Source of the DNA: JOPF133 sp052144935
GTDB taxonomy: Bacteria > Acidobacteriota > Terriglobia > Bryobacterales > Bryobacteraceae
Direction of reading: 5' to 3'
Assembly (NCBI GenBank): GCA_052144935.1
Contig: JBKQPR010000118.1
Span: 1-46,288, forward strand
Length of the DNA: 46,288 bases
In this document: positions 1-8,350 of the stretch, in pieces
Layout of the letters: every line of letters begins with the position of its first letter
Position numbering within the stretch: the stretch's first letter is position 1
Translations under genes and position numbers: made by a program
Notes under the pieces: generated by a model
Database searches by the model: none
Told to the model about the DNA's origin: nothing
What the model saw: only the letters and a program-made list of their open reading frames with translations

Positions 1-65
1 CGGCTCCGATCCGTCCCAGAGCCGCGAACGTCAGAGAGCGGTTGTTGTTGGTCTTCCATACTCAT
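1..65 (-). CDS. possible 5' end of the next dcw-operon ORF (partial, doubtful)
   Basis: An ATG at 65-63 overlaps the mraY stop codon as ATGA and opens a frame that runs off the window edge (starts MSMEDQQQPLSD). Tight coupling suggests a following dcw gene, where murD would be expected by order. However, the readable 21 residues show no MurD-like glycine-rich start, and most of the stretch is the interspersed repeat at 19-41. It may therefore be non-coding repeat DNA after mraY. Function cannot be assigned. Confidence 0.3.
   Translation of the reverse strand, partial: MSMEDQQQPLSDVRGSGTDRS
19..41. repeat. interspersed repeat, GAGCCGCGAAC...GAGCGG type
   Basis: The stretch beginning GAGCCGCGAACGTCAGAG and ending in GAGCGG recurs near the other window end (46037-46061) with few changes. 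A third copy, on the other strand at 21429-21466, is interrupted by the 18-bp GGGCCC-type repeat. At positions 1-13 the bases are the inverted complement of those just before the copy at 46037, so the full unit is partly palindromic. Confidence 0.55.
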
Positions 66-1198
66 CTCAGCTTCAGCGTGGTGAGCGCGCACAGCGCCAG
101 CACCAGGCCGGCGATCCAGAAACGCGCGATGATTTTCGACTCGGTCCAGCCCAGGGCCTCGAAATGATGGTGCATCGGCGCCATCTTGAAAATGCGTTTG
201 CCGTGGCGCAGTTTATAGCTGCCTACCTGAAGGATCACCGACACCGCCTCCAGAATAAAAATGCCGCCGATGAATAGCAGCAGCACCTCCTGCTTGATGA
301 GCACCGCCACCACCGCCATGGCGCCGCCCAGGCCGAGCGAGCCGACGTCGCCCATGAAGATCTCGGCCGGGTGCGAGTTATACCAGAGGAAGCCCAGGCT
401 GGCGCCGGTCATCGATCCGCAGAAGATGGTCAGCTCGCTGGTACGCGCGTTGCGCGCGAGCTGCAGATACTCGGCCAGGGTGGCGTGCCCGCCGGCGTAA
501 GTCAGCACGGTGAGCGCTCCGGCGGCGATCACCATCAGCCCGATGGCCAGGCCGTCCAGCCCGTCGGTCAGGTTCACCGCGTTGGACATGAACACCACCA
601 CCAGCGCCACGAAGATACAGAATGGCGCCACCCCGAACAGGTAAGTCCACGGATTGCCCAGCAGCGAGGGAATCAAAAGCGAGGGCTTGAACTGCTTGAG
701 GAACGGGATGTTCATGGACGTGGAGAAATCGCCATAAGCGCGCAGCACCAACAGGAAGGCAGTGAAGACAAAACCGAGGGCGAACTGATAGCTCAGCTTG
801 CGGCGGGCGGTGAGGCCCAGGTTTTGACGCTTGGTGACCTTGGCGTAATCGTCCAGGAATCCGATAAAGCCATAGCCGAGGAGGGCGGCGACCGCGGTCC
901 ACACATAGGGATTGCTCATGTCGGCCCACAATACGGTGGGGATGACGATCGAGATGATGATGAGAACGCCGCCCATGGTGGGAGTGCCGGCCTTCTTCTG
1001 GTGGGACTTGGGGCCTTCCTCGCGAATATATTGGCCGATTTGAAACTCGCGCAGCTTGTGGATCAGCCAGGGCCCCAGGACGATGCACAGAAACAGCGCC
1101 GTGAGGCTGGCAAAGGCCGTGCGGGAGGTGACATAGCCGAAGACGCGGAACGCGCTGACGTGCCGGCTAAGCTGCGCGTAGAGGAGGAAGTAGAGCAT
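62..1198 (-). CDS. mraY: phospho-N-acetylmuramoyl-pentapeptide transferase MraY
   Basis: Inner-membrane enzyme that moves phospho-MurNAc-pentapeptide from UDP onto undecaprenyl phosphate to form lipid I, the first membrane step of peptidoglycan synthesis. The 378-residue product is close to the usual 360. It has about ten hydrophobic helices and the family landmarks: GPKSHQKKAGTPTMGG (62-77), the Asp-Asp pair in GFLDDYAKV (D116-D117), NAVNLTDGLDGLA (206-218), MGDVGSLGLGG (282-292) and the HHH triplet in MAPMHHHFE (343-345). It is the last complete gene of the minus-strand dcw operon, separated from murF by a 178-bp gap filled by a palindromic repeat. The N-terminal 20 residues before the first helix are slightly longer than usual, so the exact start is less certain than the identity. 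Confidence 0.97.
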   Translation of the reverse strand: MLYFLLYAQLSRHVSAFRVFGYVTSRTAFASLTALFLCIVLGPWLIHKLREFQIGQYIREEGPKSHQKKAGTPTMGGVLIIISIVIPTVLWADMSNPYVWTAVAALLGYGFIGFLDDYAKVTKRQNLGLTARRKLSYQFALGFVFTAFLLVLRAYGDFSTSMNIPFLKQFKPSLLIPSLLGNPWTYLFGVAPFCIFVALVVVFMSNAVNLTDGLDGLAIGLMVIAAGALTVLTYAGGHATLAEYLQLARNARTSELTIFCGSMTGASLGFLWYNSHPAEIFMGDVGSLGLGGAMAVVAVLIKQEVLLLFIGGIFILEAVSVILQVGSYKLRHGKRIFKMAPMHHHFEALGWTESKIIARFWIAGLVLALCALTTLKLR

Positions 1199-1237
1199 GG
1201 GCTAGCGAGTCGCCTCCGTTGCGGTGAGCGGGGCTCT

Positions 1238-1348
1238 GTATTCACCGCAGAGACGCGGAGAAAACGGAGGAAGCGCGGAGAAAACCAAGCAAGAGTATTG
1301 GTCTTCTCTGCGAAGTCTCCGCGTTCTCCGCGCCTCTGCGGTGAATAC
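1238..1348. repeat. palindromic repeat (CACCGCAGAGACGCGGAG type) between murF and mraY
   Basis: Perfect 15-bp terminal inverted repeats (GTATTCACCGCAGAG at 1238-1252 and its complement at 1334-1348) bound an imperfect palindrome rich in GCGGAGAA motifs. The sequence resembles the CACCGCAGAGACGCGGAG repeats scattered in many environmental bacterial genomes (from memory). It occupies most of the 178-bp murF-mraY gap and would fold into a long hairpin in the operon mRNA. Confidence 0.75.
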
Positions 1349-1376
1349 GGAGCCCGAATTTGGCAAGTGAAGCACT

Positions 1377-2714
1377 CTAGCTCAGAAACCTTTCCAAAGC
1401 GCGCTCCACGCGCACTCCGCGCGAGCCCTTGAAGAGCAGGGCATCGCCCGGCCGGGCCACGCCGCGGACCCATTCGCCGGCCGCAGCGGGGTCGTCAAAG
1501 AAGGGCGCTTCGGCTACGGGCATGCCTGCGGCGAGAGCCTCTTCGGTCATCCAATGGGCGTCGCCGTGGACGCCTACCAGCCAGTCCACACGGCCGGCGG
1601 CGGCATAGCGGCCCAGCTTGCGATGCAGTTCCTCGGAGGCGTGGCCCAGTTCCAGCATCTCTCCCAGCACCGCAATGCGCCGGCGGGCCGGTGTCCGCAA
1701 CAGCACGTCGATCATCGATTGGGCGGCCTCGGGATTGGAGTTGTAGCAGTCGTTCCAGATCACCATGCCGCGGTGCTCGATCCTTTCGCCGCGCATCGGG
1801 CCGGCGGCGAAGGTGCCGACCGCGTCGCGGAGGCGTTCCGGCGCAATCCCAAACACCTGCGCCACGGCGATGGCGGCCAGCAGATTGGCGACTGCGTGGC
1901 GGCCGGTGAGGCCGGTTTCGTAATCCACTCCCAGAGCGCGAAAGCGCGCGCCCTCGGGCCGGTAATCCACGTTTTCGGCGCGCACGGCGGCGGTTTCGGC
2001 AAAGCCGAATGTGATGGTGCGCCCGCGATGTGATTCGGCGAAGCGGCTGGCGCGCGGGTCGTCGGCATTCAACACCGCCACGCCGTCCGAGGGCAGCGAT
2101 TCGATCAGTTCGCGCTTGGCGGCGGCCACACCCTCGATGGAATCGAAGAATTCCACGTGCGCGTATCCCACGTTGGTCACCACGCCGATTTCCGGCAGGG
2201 CGATGGAAGCCAGCTCGCGAATCTCGCCCGCGTGGTTCATCCCCATTTCGAGCACGCCCACGCGGCAGTCGCCGGGCAGGCGCAGAATCGAGAGGGGCAC
2301 GCCGACATGGTTGTTGAAGTTGCCCATGCTGCGCCCGGTCGGGATCTCCACCGAAAGCAGGTGCGCGATGGCGTCCTTGGTGGTGGTCTTGCCGGCGCTG
2401 CCGGTGACTCCCACCACCGCGCCGCCCCATTGGCGGCGCGCCCAGCGGCCCAGATCCTGCAGCGCGCGGAGCGTATCGGGCACCAGCAGTTCCCGCGGCG
2501 CGCCCAGGCCGCGGTCCACCACCACCGCGGCGGCGCCGCGCTCCAATGCGGCGGCGACGTAATCGTGCCCATCGTAGTGGGTCCCGCGCAGGGCGAAATA
2601 CAGGTCGCCCGGATTCTGGGTGCGGGTGTCTACACTCCATCCCGCGACGCCGACGTCCGGCGGATCCCCCGCGGCGCCCATGGCGTTGGCTACGGCTTGG
2701 AGAGGGAGGGTCAT
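1377..2714 (-). CDS. murF: UDP-N-acetylmuramoyl-tripeptide--D-alanyl-D-alanine ligase MurF
   Basis: Cytoplasmic ATP-dependent ligase that adds D-Ala-D-Ala to UDP-MurNAc-tripeptide, completing the pentapeptide precursor. The 445-residue length is normal for the family. The Mur-ligase N-terminal fold is seen in the SVDTRTQNPGDLYFALRG stretch (27-44), the ATP-binding loop is GSAGKTTTK (105-113), and the central domain has the typical EMGMNHAGEI segment and the NDCYNSNPEA motif. The C-terminal domain ends in FKGSRGVRVERALE, typical of MurF. It lies between murE and mraY in the minus-strand dcw operon. The 232-bp spacer before it carries two palindromic repeats, so coupling to murE is looser than between the upstream genes. 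Confidence 0.97.
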   Translation of the reverse strand: MTLPLQAVANAMGAAGDPPDVGVAGWSVDTRTQNPGDLYFALRGTHYDGHDYVAAALERGAAAVVVDRGLGAPRELLVPDTLRALQDLGRWARRQWGGAVVGVTGSAGKTTTKDAIAHLLSVEIPTGRSMGNFNNHVGVPLSILRLPGDCRVGVLEMGMNHAGEIRELASIALPEIGVVTNVGYAHVEFFDSIEGVAAAKRELIESLPSDGVAVLNADDPRASRFAESHRGRTITFGFAETAAVRAENVDYRPEGARFRALGVDYETGLTGRHAVANLLAAIAVAQVFGIAPERLRDAVGTFAAGPMRGERIEHRGMVIWNDCYNSNPEAAQSMIDVLLRTPARRRIAVLGEMLELGHASEELHRKLGRYAAAGRVDWLVGVHGDAHWMTEEALAAGMPVAEAPFFDDPAAAGEWVRGVARPGDALLFKGSRGVRVERALERFLS

Positions 2715-2730
2715 AGGGGGAGGGGGAGAA

Positions 2731-2855
2731 GAGCGCCGAGACGAGTCTCGGCGGACTCAAAGGGTACCCCGGCTGAGAGCCTGCGCCACGGTGATGTGGC
2801 GCAGACACTTGTGTCGGGGTACCCTCTGGGTCCGTCGAGACTCGTCTCGACGCTC
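2731..2855. repeat. 125-bp MITE-like palindromic element between murE and murF
   Basis: Two 40-bp arms in inverted orientation (2731-2770 and 2816-2855) match at 36 of 40 positions. Each arm contains the inner palindrome GAGACGAGTCTC and a variant of the 18-bp core found elsewhere in the window. The centre holds a perfect 9-bp hairpin (CTGCGCCAC at 2781-2789 with GTGGCGCAG at 2796-2804) and a TGTGGCGCAGACACTTGTGT segment (2795-2814) that has a relative at 45928-45954. There is no coding potential; it looks like a non-autonomous palindromic element. Confidence 0.7.
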
Positions 2856-2893
2856 CGTGTGGGGCATGCTTTGGCGTGCGCGGGTTGGCAGGC

Positions 2894-2911
2894 GGGCCCA
2901 GGGGGCACCCC
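2894..2911. repeat. 18-bp GC-rich core repeat (intergenic copy)
   Basis: Reverse complement is GGGGTGCCCCCTGGGCCC, one mismatch from the core. It is flanked by GGCAGGC on the left and GCCTGCC on the right, forming a hairpin, and is followed by CCCCACC as in the element at 23234-23390. Confidence 0.65.
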
Positions 2912-2946
2912 GCCTGCCCCACCTCGCCCGGTTTTTTCACGGCTTC

Positions 2947-4431
2947 TCATGCTTTGCGGTACCCGTAACCCCTTAGCACTTCCCTCGCCACCGCCCGGTC
3001 GTCAAACGCGATGGTCTTGTCTTTCAGCACCTGATAGGTTTCGTGGCCCTTGCCGGCCAGGATGACGATGTCGCCCTGGTGCGCCTCCTTGATCGCGCGG
3101 GCGATGGCCGTGGCTCGGTCGGGCTCCACGATGTGCGGCACATCCACGCGGCGTATGCCCACCAGGGCGTCGTTCATGATGGCCAGAGGATCTTCGGAGC
3201 GCGGATTGTCGCTGGTGAGCACCACCAGGTCGCTGCCCTCCGCCGCGGCACGCCCCATCAGGGGGCGCTTGGCGCGGTCGCGGTCGCCGCCGCAGCCGAA
3301 CAGTGTAATTACGCGCTGGGGATTCAGCCCGCGGGCCACCGCGATGGTGTTGCGCAGGGCGTCGTCGGTGTGAGCGTAGTCCACCACCACCACGAACGGC
3401 TGCCCTTCATCGACCCGCTCGAAGCGGCCGGGCACGGCTTCCAGGGCGGCGATCCCGCGGGCCACCGTCTCGGGAGGAATGCCGTAGGAGAGGGCCGCGC
3501 CGCAGGCGGCCAGAATGTTGTAGACGTTGATCCTGCCGATCAGCGGCGATTCCACGGGGAATCGCAGTTTGCCGAACTGGACCTCGAAACGGAGACCCTC
3601 GAAGCTGCTGGAAACGTTGCGCGGGCGAAGATCGGCGTCCTGCCCCAGGCCGTACCAGAAGACTTTGGTCTGGGGACCGATCGGCAGGCGGCGCGCGTAT
3701 TCGTCGTCGCGGTTGACGACCGCGAAGGGAGGCGCCGGCGCGCCGGCGCCCGCGAAGAGTTCCGCCTTGGCCGAGAAATAGGCTTCCATGGTGCCGTGAA
3801 AATCCAGGTGGTCGCGCGTGAGGTTGGTGAATACCGCGGTGTGGAACTGCAACCCGTAGACGCGGCCCAGAGCGAGCGCGTGCGACGATACTTCCATGGT
3901 AGCGTGAGTGCCGCCGGCGCGCTCCAGGGCGGCGAACAGGCGCACCAGGTCGAGCGACTCCGGCGTGGTATTGACGGCCGGAAGCACCTGCCCCGCAAGC
4001 TGGTATTCGATGGTGCCGATGAGGGCGGTGGTGCGGCCGGCCGCGCGCAGCACCGAATCGATCAGGTATCCGGTGGTGGTCTTGCCGTTGGTGCCGGTGA
4101 TGCCCGTCAGGCCCAGGCGCTCGTCCGGCTTGCCGTAGAAGTTACGGGAGGCCAGCGCCAGGGCGTGCCGGCCATGCGCCACGCGAACCCAGAGCCGCGC
4201 CAGGCTTTCTTCGCCGGGTTCGAATTCACTGGCGATGGCGACCGCCCCGCGCGCGATGGCGTCCCGCACAAACCGGCGGCCGTCGGTGCGGGCGCCCGGA
4301 AAAGCGAAGAACAGAAAGCCGGCGTCCACCCGCCGGGAATCGTAGTCCAGACCGCCAACTTCCACTTCGGCCAGGGCCGGTGGAATTGCCTCGGGCGGCG
4401 CCACGCCCGCTAATATCTCGCCGAGGTTCAT
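2947..4431 (-). CDS. murE: UDP-N-acetylmuramoyl-L-alanyl-D-glutamate--2,6-diaminopimelate ligase MurE
   Basis: Cytoplasmic ATP-dependent ligase adding the third stem-peptide residue. The 494-residue length is normal. The ATP loop is GTNGKTTT (113-120), and NTTPESLDL plus MEVSSHAL are typical MurE segments. The substrate-selecting motif DNPR (408-411) marks meso-diaminopimelate as the amino acid added, rather than lysine; the GKGHETYQ motif near the C-terminus also fits. The ATG overlaps the ftsI stop as ATGA (4428-4431), indicating translational coupling. After its stop there is a 232-bp repeat-filled spacer before murF. Confidence 0.97.
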   Translation of the reverse strand: MNLGEILAGVAPPEAIPPALAEVEVGGLDYDSRRVDAGFLFFAFPGARTDGRRFVRDAIARGAVAIASEFEPGEESLARLWVRVAHGRHALALASRNFYGKPDERLGLTGITGTNGKTTTGYLIDSVLRAAGRTTALIGTIEYQLAGQVLPAVNTTPESLDLVRLFAALERAGGTHATMEVSSHALALGRVYGLQFHTAVFTNLTRDHLDFHGTMEAYFSAKAELFAGAGAPAPPFAVVNRDDEYARRLPIGPQTKVFWYGLGQDADLRPRNVSSSFEGLRFEVQFGKLRFPVESPLIGRINVYNILAACGAALSYGIPPETVARGIAALEAVPGRFERVDEGQPFVVVVDYAHTDDALRNTIAVARGLNPQRVITLFGCGGDRDRAKRPLMGRAAAEGSDLVVLTSDNPRSEDPLAIMNDALVGIRRVDVPHIVEPDRATAIARAIKEAHQGDIVILAGKGHETYQVLKDKTIAFDDRAVAREVLRGYGYRKA

Positions 4432-6425
4432 CTGACAAACTGGACGCGAATGCGTTCCCCCTGGTGAAGCGGCGATCCCGGCGGAGGATATTGCACGCGA
4501 GCGATTCCGCTGCCCACGGGAAGAATGGCGAGACCCTTTTCGGCCGCCGCGGCCAGGACGGCCCGCATGTTCATGCCCTTGAAGTCGGGGACGGTGGGCC
4601 CAGAGGCCACCCCGGGGATGCCCGCTACGACTGTCTCGGGGGCGTCTTCGTCGCCAGCCAGCAGGACATTATCCGCATCGGACCGATCGGCGTCCGCCAG
4701 GTCTTCGACGCTCTCCACCGCAGCCATCAGGGTATTGGGCTTCTCATCGGGCAGATCTTTGGGAACCTCCATCACGCGCAAGGCTTCGGTGGCCACGGCA
4801 TGAAACACGGGAGCGGCAACCACGCCGCCAAAACCGCCTTCGCCATGGGTTCCGTTGAGCGTGACCACCACCACCAGGGCCGGATTGGTGATGGGCGCGA
4901 ATCCCATGAATGTGCCGTTGTAGGAGTGCGTGTAATGCTTGGCGAGGGTGTCGAAGATTTGCGCCGAGCCGGTCTTCCCTCCCACCGAATAGCCTTCCAG
5001 GCGGGCCCGCCTTCCGGTGCCAAAGGGGAGAACCACGACTCCTTCCATCATGGACCGCATGAGGATGGCGTTTTCCGGCTGCAGGATGCGCACGGGCGGC
5101 GCCACGGGGACGGGCTTGCCGCCCTTCTTGAGAACCAGGTGGGGATGCACCAGCAATCCACCATTGGCCACCACGGAGCCGGCTTGGGCCAGTTGCAGAG
5201 TGGTCACGCCGACCTCCTGCCCCATGGACACCGACGCCCACGAGGTCTTCCGCCATCTGTTGAAAGGCCAGACTCTCCCGCGATTCTCTTCCTTCAGCTC
5301 GATGCCGGTCTTCTGGCCGAAGCCGAAGCGGCGCACATACTTGTACAAATTCTCCGCGCCCACGTGCGAACCGATTTCAATCGCGCCGATGTTGCTGGAC
5401 CGCGCCAGGACTTCCAACATGGGCATCACGCCATAGCCGAGGTGCGAATCGTGGATCACGCGGCCGGGCAGAGTCAGGACGCCGCCGTGGCAGTTGATGG
5501 GGCTCTCCGGCCGCAGCCGGGTGGTTTCCAGGGCCGCCGAAAGGGTGACGACTTTAAAAACCGAGCCGGGCTCGAACGGAATGCTGATGGCGTGATTGAT
5601 GCGCGCCAGATCTTTCTTGGGGTCGAGCGGCGGCCGATTGGGATCGTAAGTAGGATAGCTGGCCATGGCCAGCACTTCGCCGTCGATGGGGTTCATCACC
5701 ACCACACTGCCGGTGGCAGCATGGTGCTCCTCGACCGCCGCCTTGATTTCGCGCTCGGCCACGAACTGGATGCGCTCGTCGATGGTGAGGGTGACGGAAG
5801 TCCCGGGGCGGGGCTGGCTGGAAAGCTGCGAATCGAGGCTGCGGCCTTTCACGTCGTTGAGCAGGCTCATCTTGCCGGGCACGCCGCGGAGGTCCTCCTC
5901 GAGCGCCAGCTCGATGCCGGCGTTGCCCTTTTCGTGGAAATCGACGCCCCCCAGGACATGCGCGGCCAGGCTGCCCTTGGGGTAATGCCGCTGGCTTTCA
6001 CGCTCGACGCCGATCCCGGGGTAGCCCAGGGCGCGCAGGGTCTCAGCCTCTTGAAATTCGATGCGGCGCTTGATCGGAAGGTAGCCGCGATGGTCGTCGT
6101 AAGCCTGTTTCAGCGTGCTCAGGAGCTCCGCACGGTCCAGGTGCAGGACGAGCCCCAGCAGGTCGGCGGCGACTTCGAGATCGGGCAGTTTGAGCGGATT
6201 GACGTACACCGACTCGGTCGGCAAGCTCATCGCCAGGGTCTGGCCGGTGCGATCGAAGAGGGTGCCGCGCGGCGCGGGAATCTCCAGGGGCACCTCCTGG
6301 TGGGACTTGGCCAACTGCGTGTAGTACTGGTGGTGGACGACTTGTAAGGAGATCAGATTGTAGAGGACGCCGGCCCCCCAAAGGGCGGTGATTCCAGCCA
6401 GTGTGAGCAGACGGCCTTGACGCAT
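4428..6425 (-). CDS. ftsI: peptidoglycan transpeptidase FtsI (PBP3) with a C-terminal PASTA domain
   Basis: Septal class B penicillin-binding protein that cross-links peptidoglycan at division. Order seen: an N-terminal membrane anchor (about 7-28), the PBP dimerisation region with APRGTLFDRTG (51-61), then the transpeptidase domain with SVFK (active Ser288), SSN (343-345) and KTG (484-486). A long acidic linker (about 557-600) leads to one PASTA domain (about 608-665; starts GPTVPDFKGM). At 665 residues it is longer than E. coli FtsI because of that tail. The linker/PASTA junction coincides with a near-perfect copy of the 18-bp repeat (4596-4613). The gene sits between ftsL and murE in the dcw operon and overlaps murE by 4 bp. 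Confidence 0.95.
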   Translation of the reverse strand: MRQGRLLTLAGITALWGAGVLYNLISLQVVHHQYYTQLAKSHQEVPLEIPAPRGTLFDRTGQTLAMSLPTESVYVNPLKLPDLEVAADLLGLVLHLDRAELLSTLKQAYDDHRGYLPIKRRIEFQEAETLRALGYPGIGVERESQRHYPKGSLAAHVLGGVDFHEKGNAGIELALEEDLRGVPGKMSLLNDVKGRSLDSQLSSQPRPGTSVTLTIDERIQFVAEREIKAAVEEHHAATGSVVVMNPIDGEVLAMASYPTYDPNRPPLDPKKDLARINHAISIPFEPGSVFKVVTLSAALETTRLRPESPINCHGGVLTLPGRVIHDSHLGYGVMPMLEVLARSSNIGAIEIGSHVGAENLYKYVRRFGFGQKTGIELKEENRGRVWPFNRWRKTSWASVSMGQEVGVTTLQLAQAGSVVANGGLLVHPHLVLKKGGKPVPVAPPVRILQPENAILMRSMMEGVVVLPFGTGRRARLEGYSVGGKTGSAQIFDTLAKHYTHSYNGTFMGFAPITNPALVVVVTLNGTHGEGGFGGVVAAPVFHAVATEALRVMEVPKDLPDEKPNTLMAAVESVEDLADADRSDADNVLLAGDEDAPETVVAGIPGVASGPTVPDFKGMNMRAVLAAAAEKGLAILPVGSGIARVQYPPPGSPLHQGERIRVQFVR
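4596..4613 (-). repeat. 18-bp core repeat inside ftsI
   Basis: On the coding strand this reads GGGGTGGCCTCTGGGCCC, one mismatch from the core. It encodes GVASGP in the linker just before the PASTA domain. Confidence 0.55.
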
Positions 6426-6476
6426 AGCATGTCAAATCGGGCGCGGGTCCGGGAGGTGCCGGTCCCGCGGCTGGAT

Positions 6477-6971
6477 TTAGTGGATCATGGCGACCGAGCT
6501 GTCGCCGGGCCCAGCGGGCACCCCATTAAGGTTGACCACCTGGCCGGATTGGGGCACGACCATGTTGCGGCGCTGCGCGAGCTGCTGCAGGCGCGCGGGG
6601 GCGGTGAGTTCGGCCTCCTGCAATTCCAGCTTGCGGCGCTCGTCCAGCAGGGTGCGGTTTTCAGCGCGCAGGGCTTCGAGTTTATAGCCGGCCAGGGTGT
6701 TGGCCACCCTGGGCGCCAGCACACCCGTCAGCAACACCAGGCCCAGGGCACTGGCGCCAATGGCGGACCAACAGGTTCCGCGAGCCTGTGGGTCGCGTTC
6801 GCGCACGAGCCGCGAATTGTCGATTTTCTTGGTGGGAAAATAGAGATCCTCGCCGGGCAGCGGGCGCAGCATATACTGATCGCGCGCGGCATGTATACGC
6901 GAGTGCTGGGCGGGCGCCGACGCGGCGCGCGGCATCTCATTCCTGCGTAAGAAACTCGGTAATGGGGCCAT
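6477..6971 (-). CDS. ftsL: FtsL-like cell division protein
   Basis: Small bitopic division protein, expected to act with FtsB/FtsQ in activating septal peptidoglycan synthesis. The 164-residue product has a roughly 65-residue cytoplasmic N-terminus, one transmembrane helix (about 69-88), then a leucine- and glutamate-rich segment (93-135) that reads as a coiled coil (LEALRAENRTLLDERRKLEL). Sequence identity to FtsL is weak, as is usual; the call rests on topology and position between rsmH and ftsI. The start is supported by AAAGGA six bases before the ATG. The C-terminal tail, NGVPAGPGDSS, is encoded by a copy of the 18-bp repeat and may be a late addition. Confidence 0.8.
   Translation of the reverse strand: MAPLPSFLRRNEMPRAASAPAQHSRIHAARDQYMLRPLPGEDLYFPTKKIDNSRLVRERDPQARGTCWSAIGASALGLVLLTGVLAPRVANTLAGYKLEALRAENRTLLDERRKLELQEAELTAPARLQQLAQRRNMVVPQSGQVVNLNGVPAGPGDSSVAMIH
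6507..6524 (-). repeat. 18-bp core repeat in the ftsL 3' end
   Basis: Coding-strand sequence GGGGTGCCCGCTGGGCCC, one mismatch from the core. It encodes GVPAGP in the FtsL tail, ten residues from the stop, closely matching the peptide encoded at 34345-34362. Confidence 0.55.
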
Positions 6972-6989
6972 GGTTTTTCCTTTACCTCT

Positions 6990-7853
6990 CTAGTTGCGCT
7001 GCCATCCACGCAACTTGGCGCTGCGGGACGCTGGGTTGTGCGATAATTCTTTTTCGGCTGGCTGGAGGGGGTGTTTGGTCAGGATCGTTCCAAGCCCTTC
7101 CCTGGCCAGCTCCCGAAACTGCCGTTTGACAACTCGGTCGTCGATGGACATGAACGCAATCACCACCAGGCGCCCGCCGGACTTGAGCAATTGCGGACCG
7201 ATTTCGAGGAACCGGTCCAGTTCTCCCGTTTCGTCGTTGACCGCCATCCGCAGGGCCATAAAAGTCTGAGTGGCCGGATGGAGATGTCCCGTCCTGGGCG
7301 CGGCCCGCAACACCACATCGGCCAGATGTAGCGTGCTCCGTATGGGACGCGCCCGGACGATTGCTCTGGCTACTCTCCGCGCCCTCCTCTCCTCGCCAAA
7401 TCTGTAGATCAGGTCGGCGAGCGTTTTTTCGTCTGTGAAGTTGACGAGATCGGCCGCCGTCATGCCCGTGGTTTGATCCATGCGCATATCCAGCGGTCCA
7501 TCCGCCATGAACGAAAAACCCCTTTGCGGCGTCGTCAACTGATGCCGGCTGACACCCAGGTCGGCCAGCACGCCGTCGATCTTTTGAAAGCCCTGTTCCT
7601 GAACCGCCTCGGGCAGCGTGCCAAAACTCCCGCGATGGAAGCGGATGCGCCCGGCCCAATCCGCCGTGTTCCGGCGCGCTAACTCGATCGACTCCGGATC
7701 CCGGTCGTTGGCAATCACCAGGCCCGAAGTCAGCCGCTGGGCGATCAGCGCGGTATGGCCTCCCAAGCCTGTAGTGGCATCCAGATAAATTCCGTCGGCA
7801 CGCACGTCCAGAAGCGACAGAGACTCCTCGGGCATCACCGGGATGTGCTCCAT
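6990..7853 (-). CDS. rsmH: 16S rRNA (cytosine1402-N4)-methyltransferase RsmH
   Basis: Cytoplasmic S-adenosylmethionine-dependent enzyme that N4-methylates C1402 in the 16S rRNA decoding centre; formerly MraW. The 287-residue product is slightly shorter than the usual 310. Family landmarks are HIPVMPEE (3-10), the SAM loop DATTGLGGHT (25-34), DGVLADLGVS, the GPLDMRMD segment, and ALRMAVNDE near the end of the catalytic domain. Where many RsmH proteins read VISFHSLEDR, this one has VIAFMSIDDR, a mild divergence. The start is 6 bp after the mraZ stop and the stop is 18 bp before ftsL, as expected in a dcw operon. Confidence 0.95.
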   Translation of the reverse strand: MEHIPVMPEESLSLLDVRADGIYLDATTGLGGHTALIAQRLTSGLVIANDRDPESIELARRNTADWAGRIRFHRGSFGTLPEAVQEQGFQKIDGVLADLGVSRHQLTTPQRGFSFMADGPLDMRMDQTTGMTAADLVNFTDEKTLADLIYRFGEERRARRVARAIVRARPIRSTLHLADVVLRAAPRTGHLHPATQTFMALRMAVNDETGELDRFLEIGPQLLKSGGRLVVIAFMSIDDRVVKRQFRELAREGLGTILTKHPLQPAEKELSHNPASRSAKLRGWQRN

Positions 7854-7859
7854 GGGTTG

Positions 7860-8339
7860 TCACCGGAGACCAGCCCCTTCCATTTTGTGGAGATCCTGTT
7901 CGGGCGAAGCGGAAGCCTGCTGTTGCCGTGCCTTGAAAACGGCGTCGCTCAGCACGTCGATACGGCCGCGATGGTGGTAGAGCCGCACCTGCTGGTTATC
8001 GATCCCCAGCGCCTCGCGCAACTCGACCGAGAAGAGGATGCGGCCCTGGTTGTCCATTTCGGTTTCGGATCCCAATTCGGCGGCTGTAAACGCGACGTTT
8101 TGTGATACAGTTGGATCGTCGCGGTAATTCTCGAAGAGAGTTTCGTTCTCTCTCCAGAGGTGCATCGGGTATATGCGAGCCGTCCTGCGGTCCATTGACG
8201 TGACGAATAACTTCTCCCGAAAAATGTCGAGATATTTTTGGAAGTCCGAGGGCAGCTTGAGCCGGCCCCGGTCGTCTAAGCGGGCGCTATACATTCCTCG
8301 GGGCGCTTCTCGGGTCGGAATTTGTGCCGCCGTATCCAC
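7860..8339 (-). CDS. mraZ: transcriptional regulator MraZ
   Basis: DNA-binding repressor of the dcw operon with two AbrB-like swapped-hairpin repeats, forming ring-shaped oligomers. The 159-residue product shows both signature motifs, LDDRGRLKLP (D22-R26 region) and MDNQGRILF (D96-R100 region). The start used is a GTG at 8339, with GAGAG about six bases upstream. It gives about ten residues more than usual before the first motif; an internal ATG at 8294 would give a short form but has no free Shine-Dalgarno spacing. As first gene of the operon, it is preceded by its own four-repeat operator (8351-8390). Confidence 0.93.
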   Translation of the reverse strand: MDTAAQIPTREAPRGMYSARLDDRGRLKLPSDFQKYLDIFREKLFVTSMDRRTARIYPMHLWRENETLFENYRDDPTVSQNVAFTAAELGSETEMDNQGRILFSVELREALGIDNQQVRLYHHRGRIDVLSDAVFKARQQQASASPEQDLHKMEGAGLR

Positions 8340-8350
8340 TGGCTGCTCTC

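Noticed and set aside
371..1432. Long plus-strand ORFs opposite mraY, and similar ones opposite ftsI (4380-6347), the glycosidase-like gene (34168-36867 minus) and murA (37609-39219).
   Set aside because: They are antisense frames of well-recognised genes in GC-rich DNA, with low-complexity Arg/Gly/Ala/His translations and no start signals.
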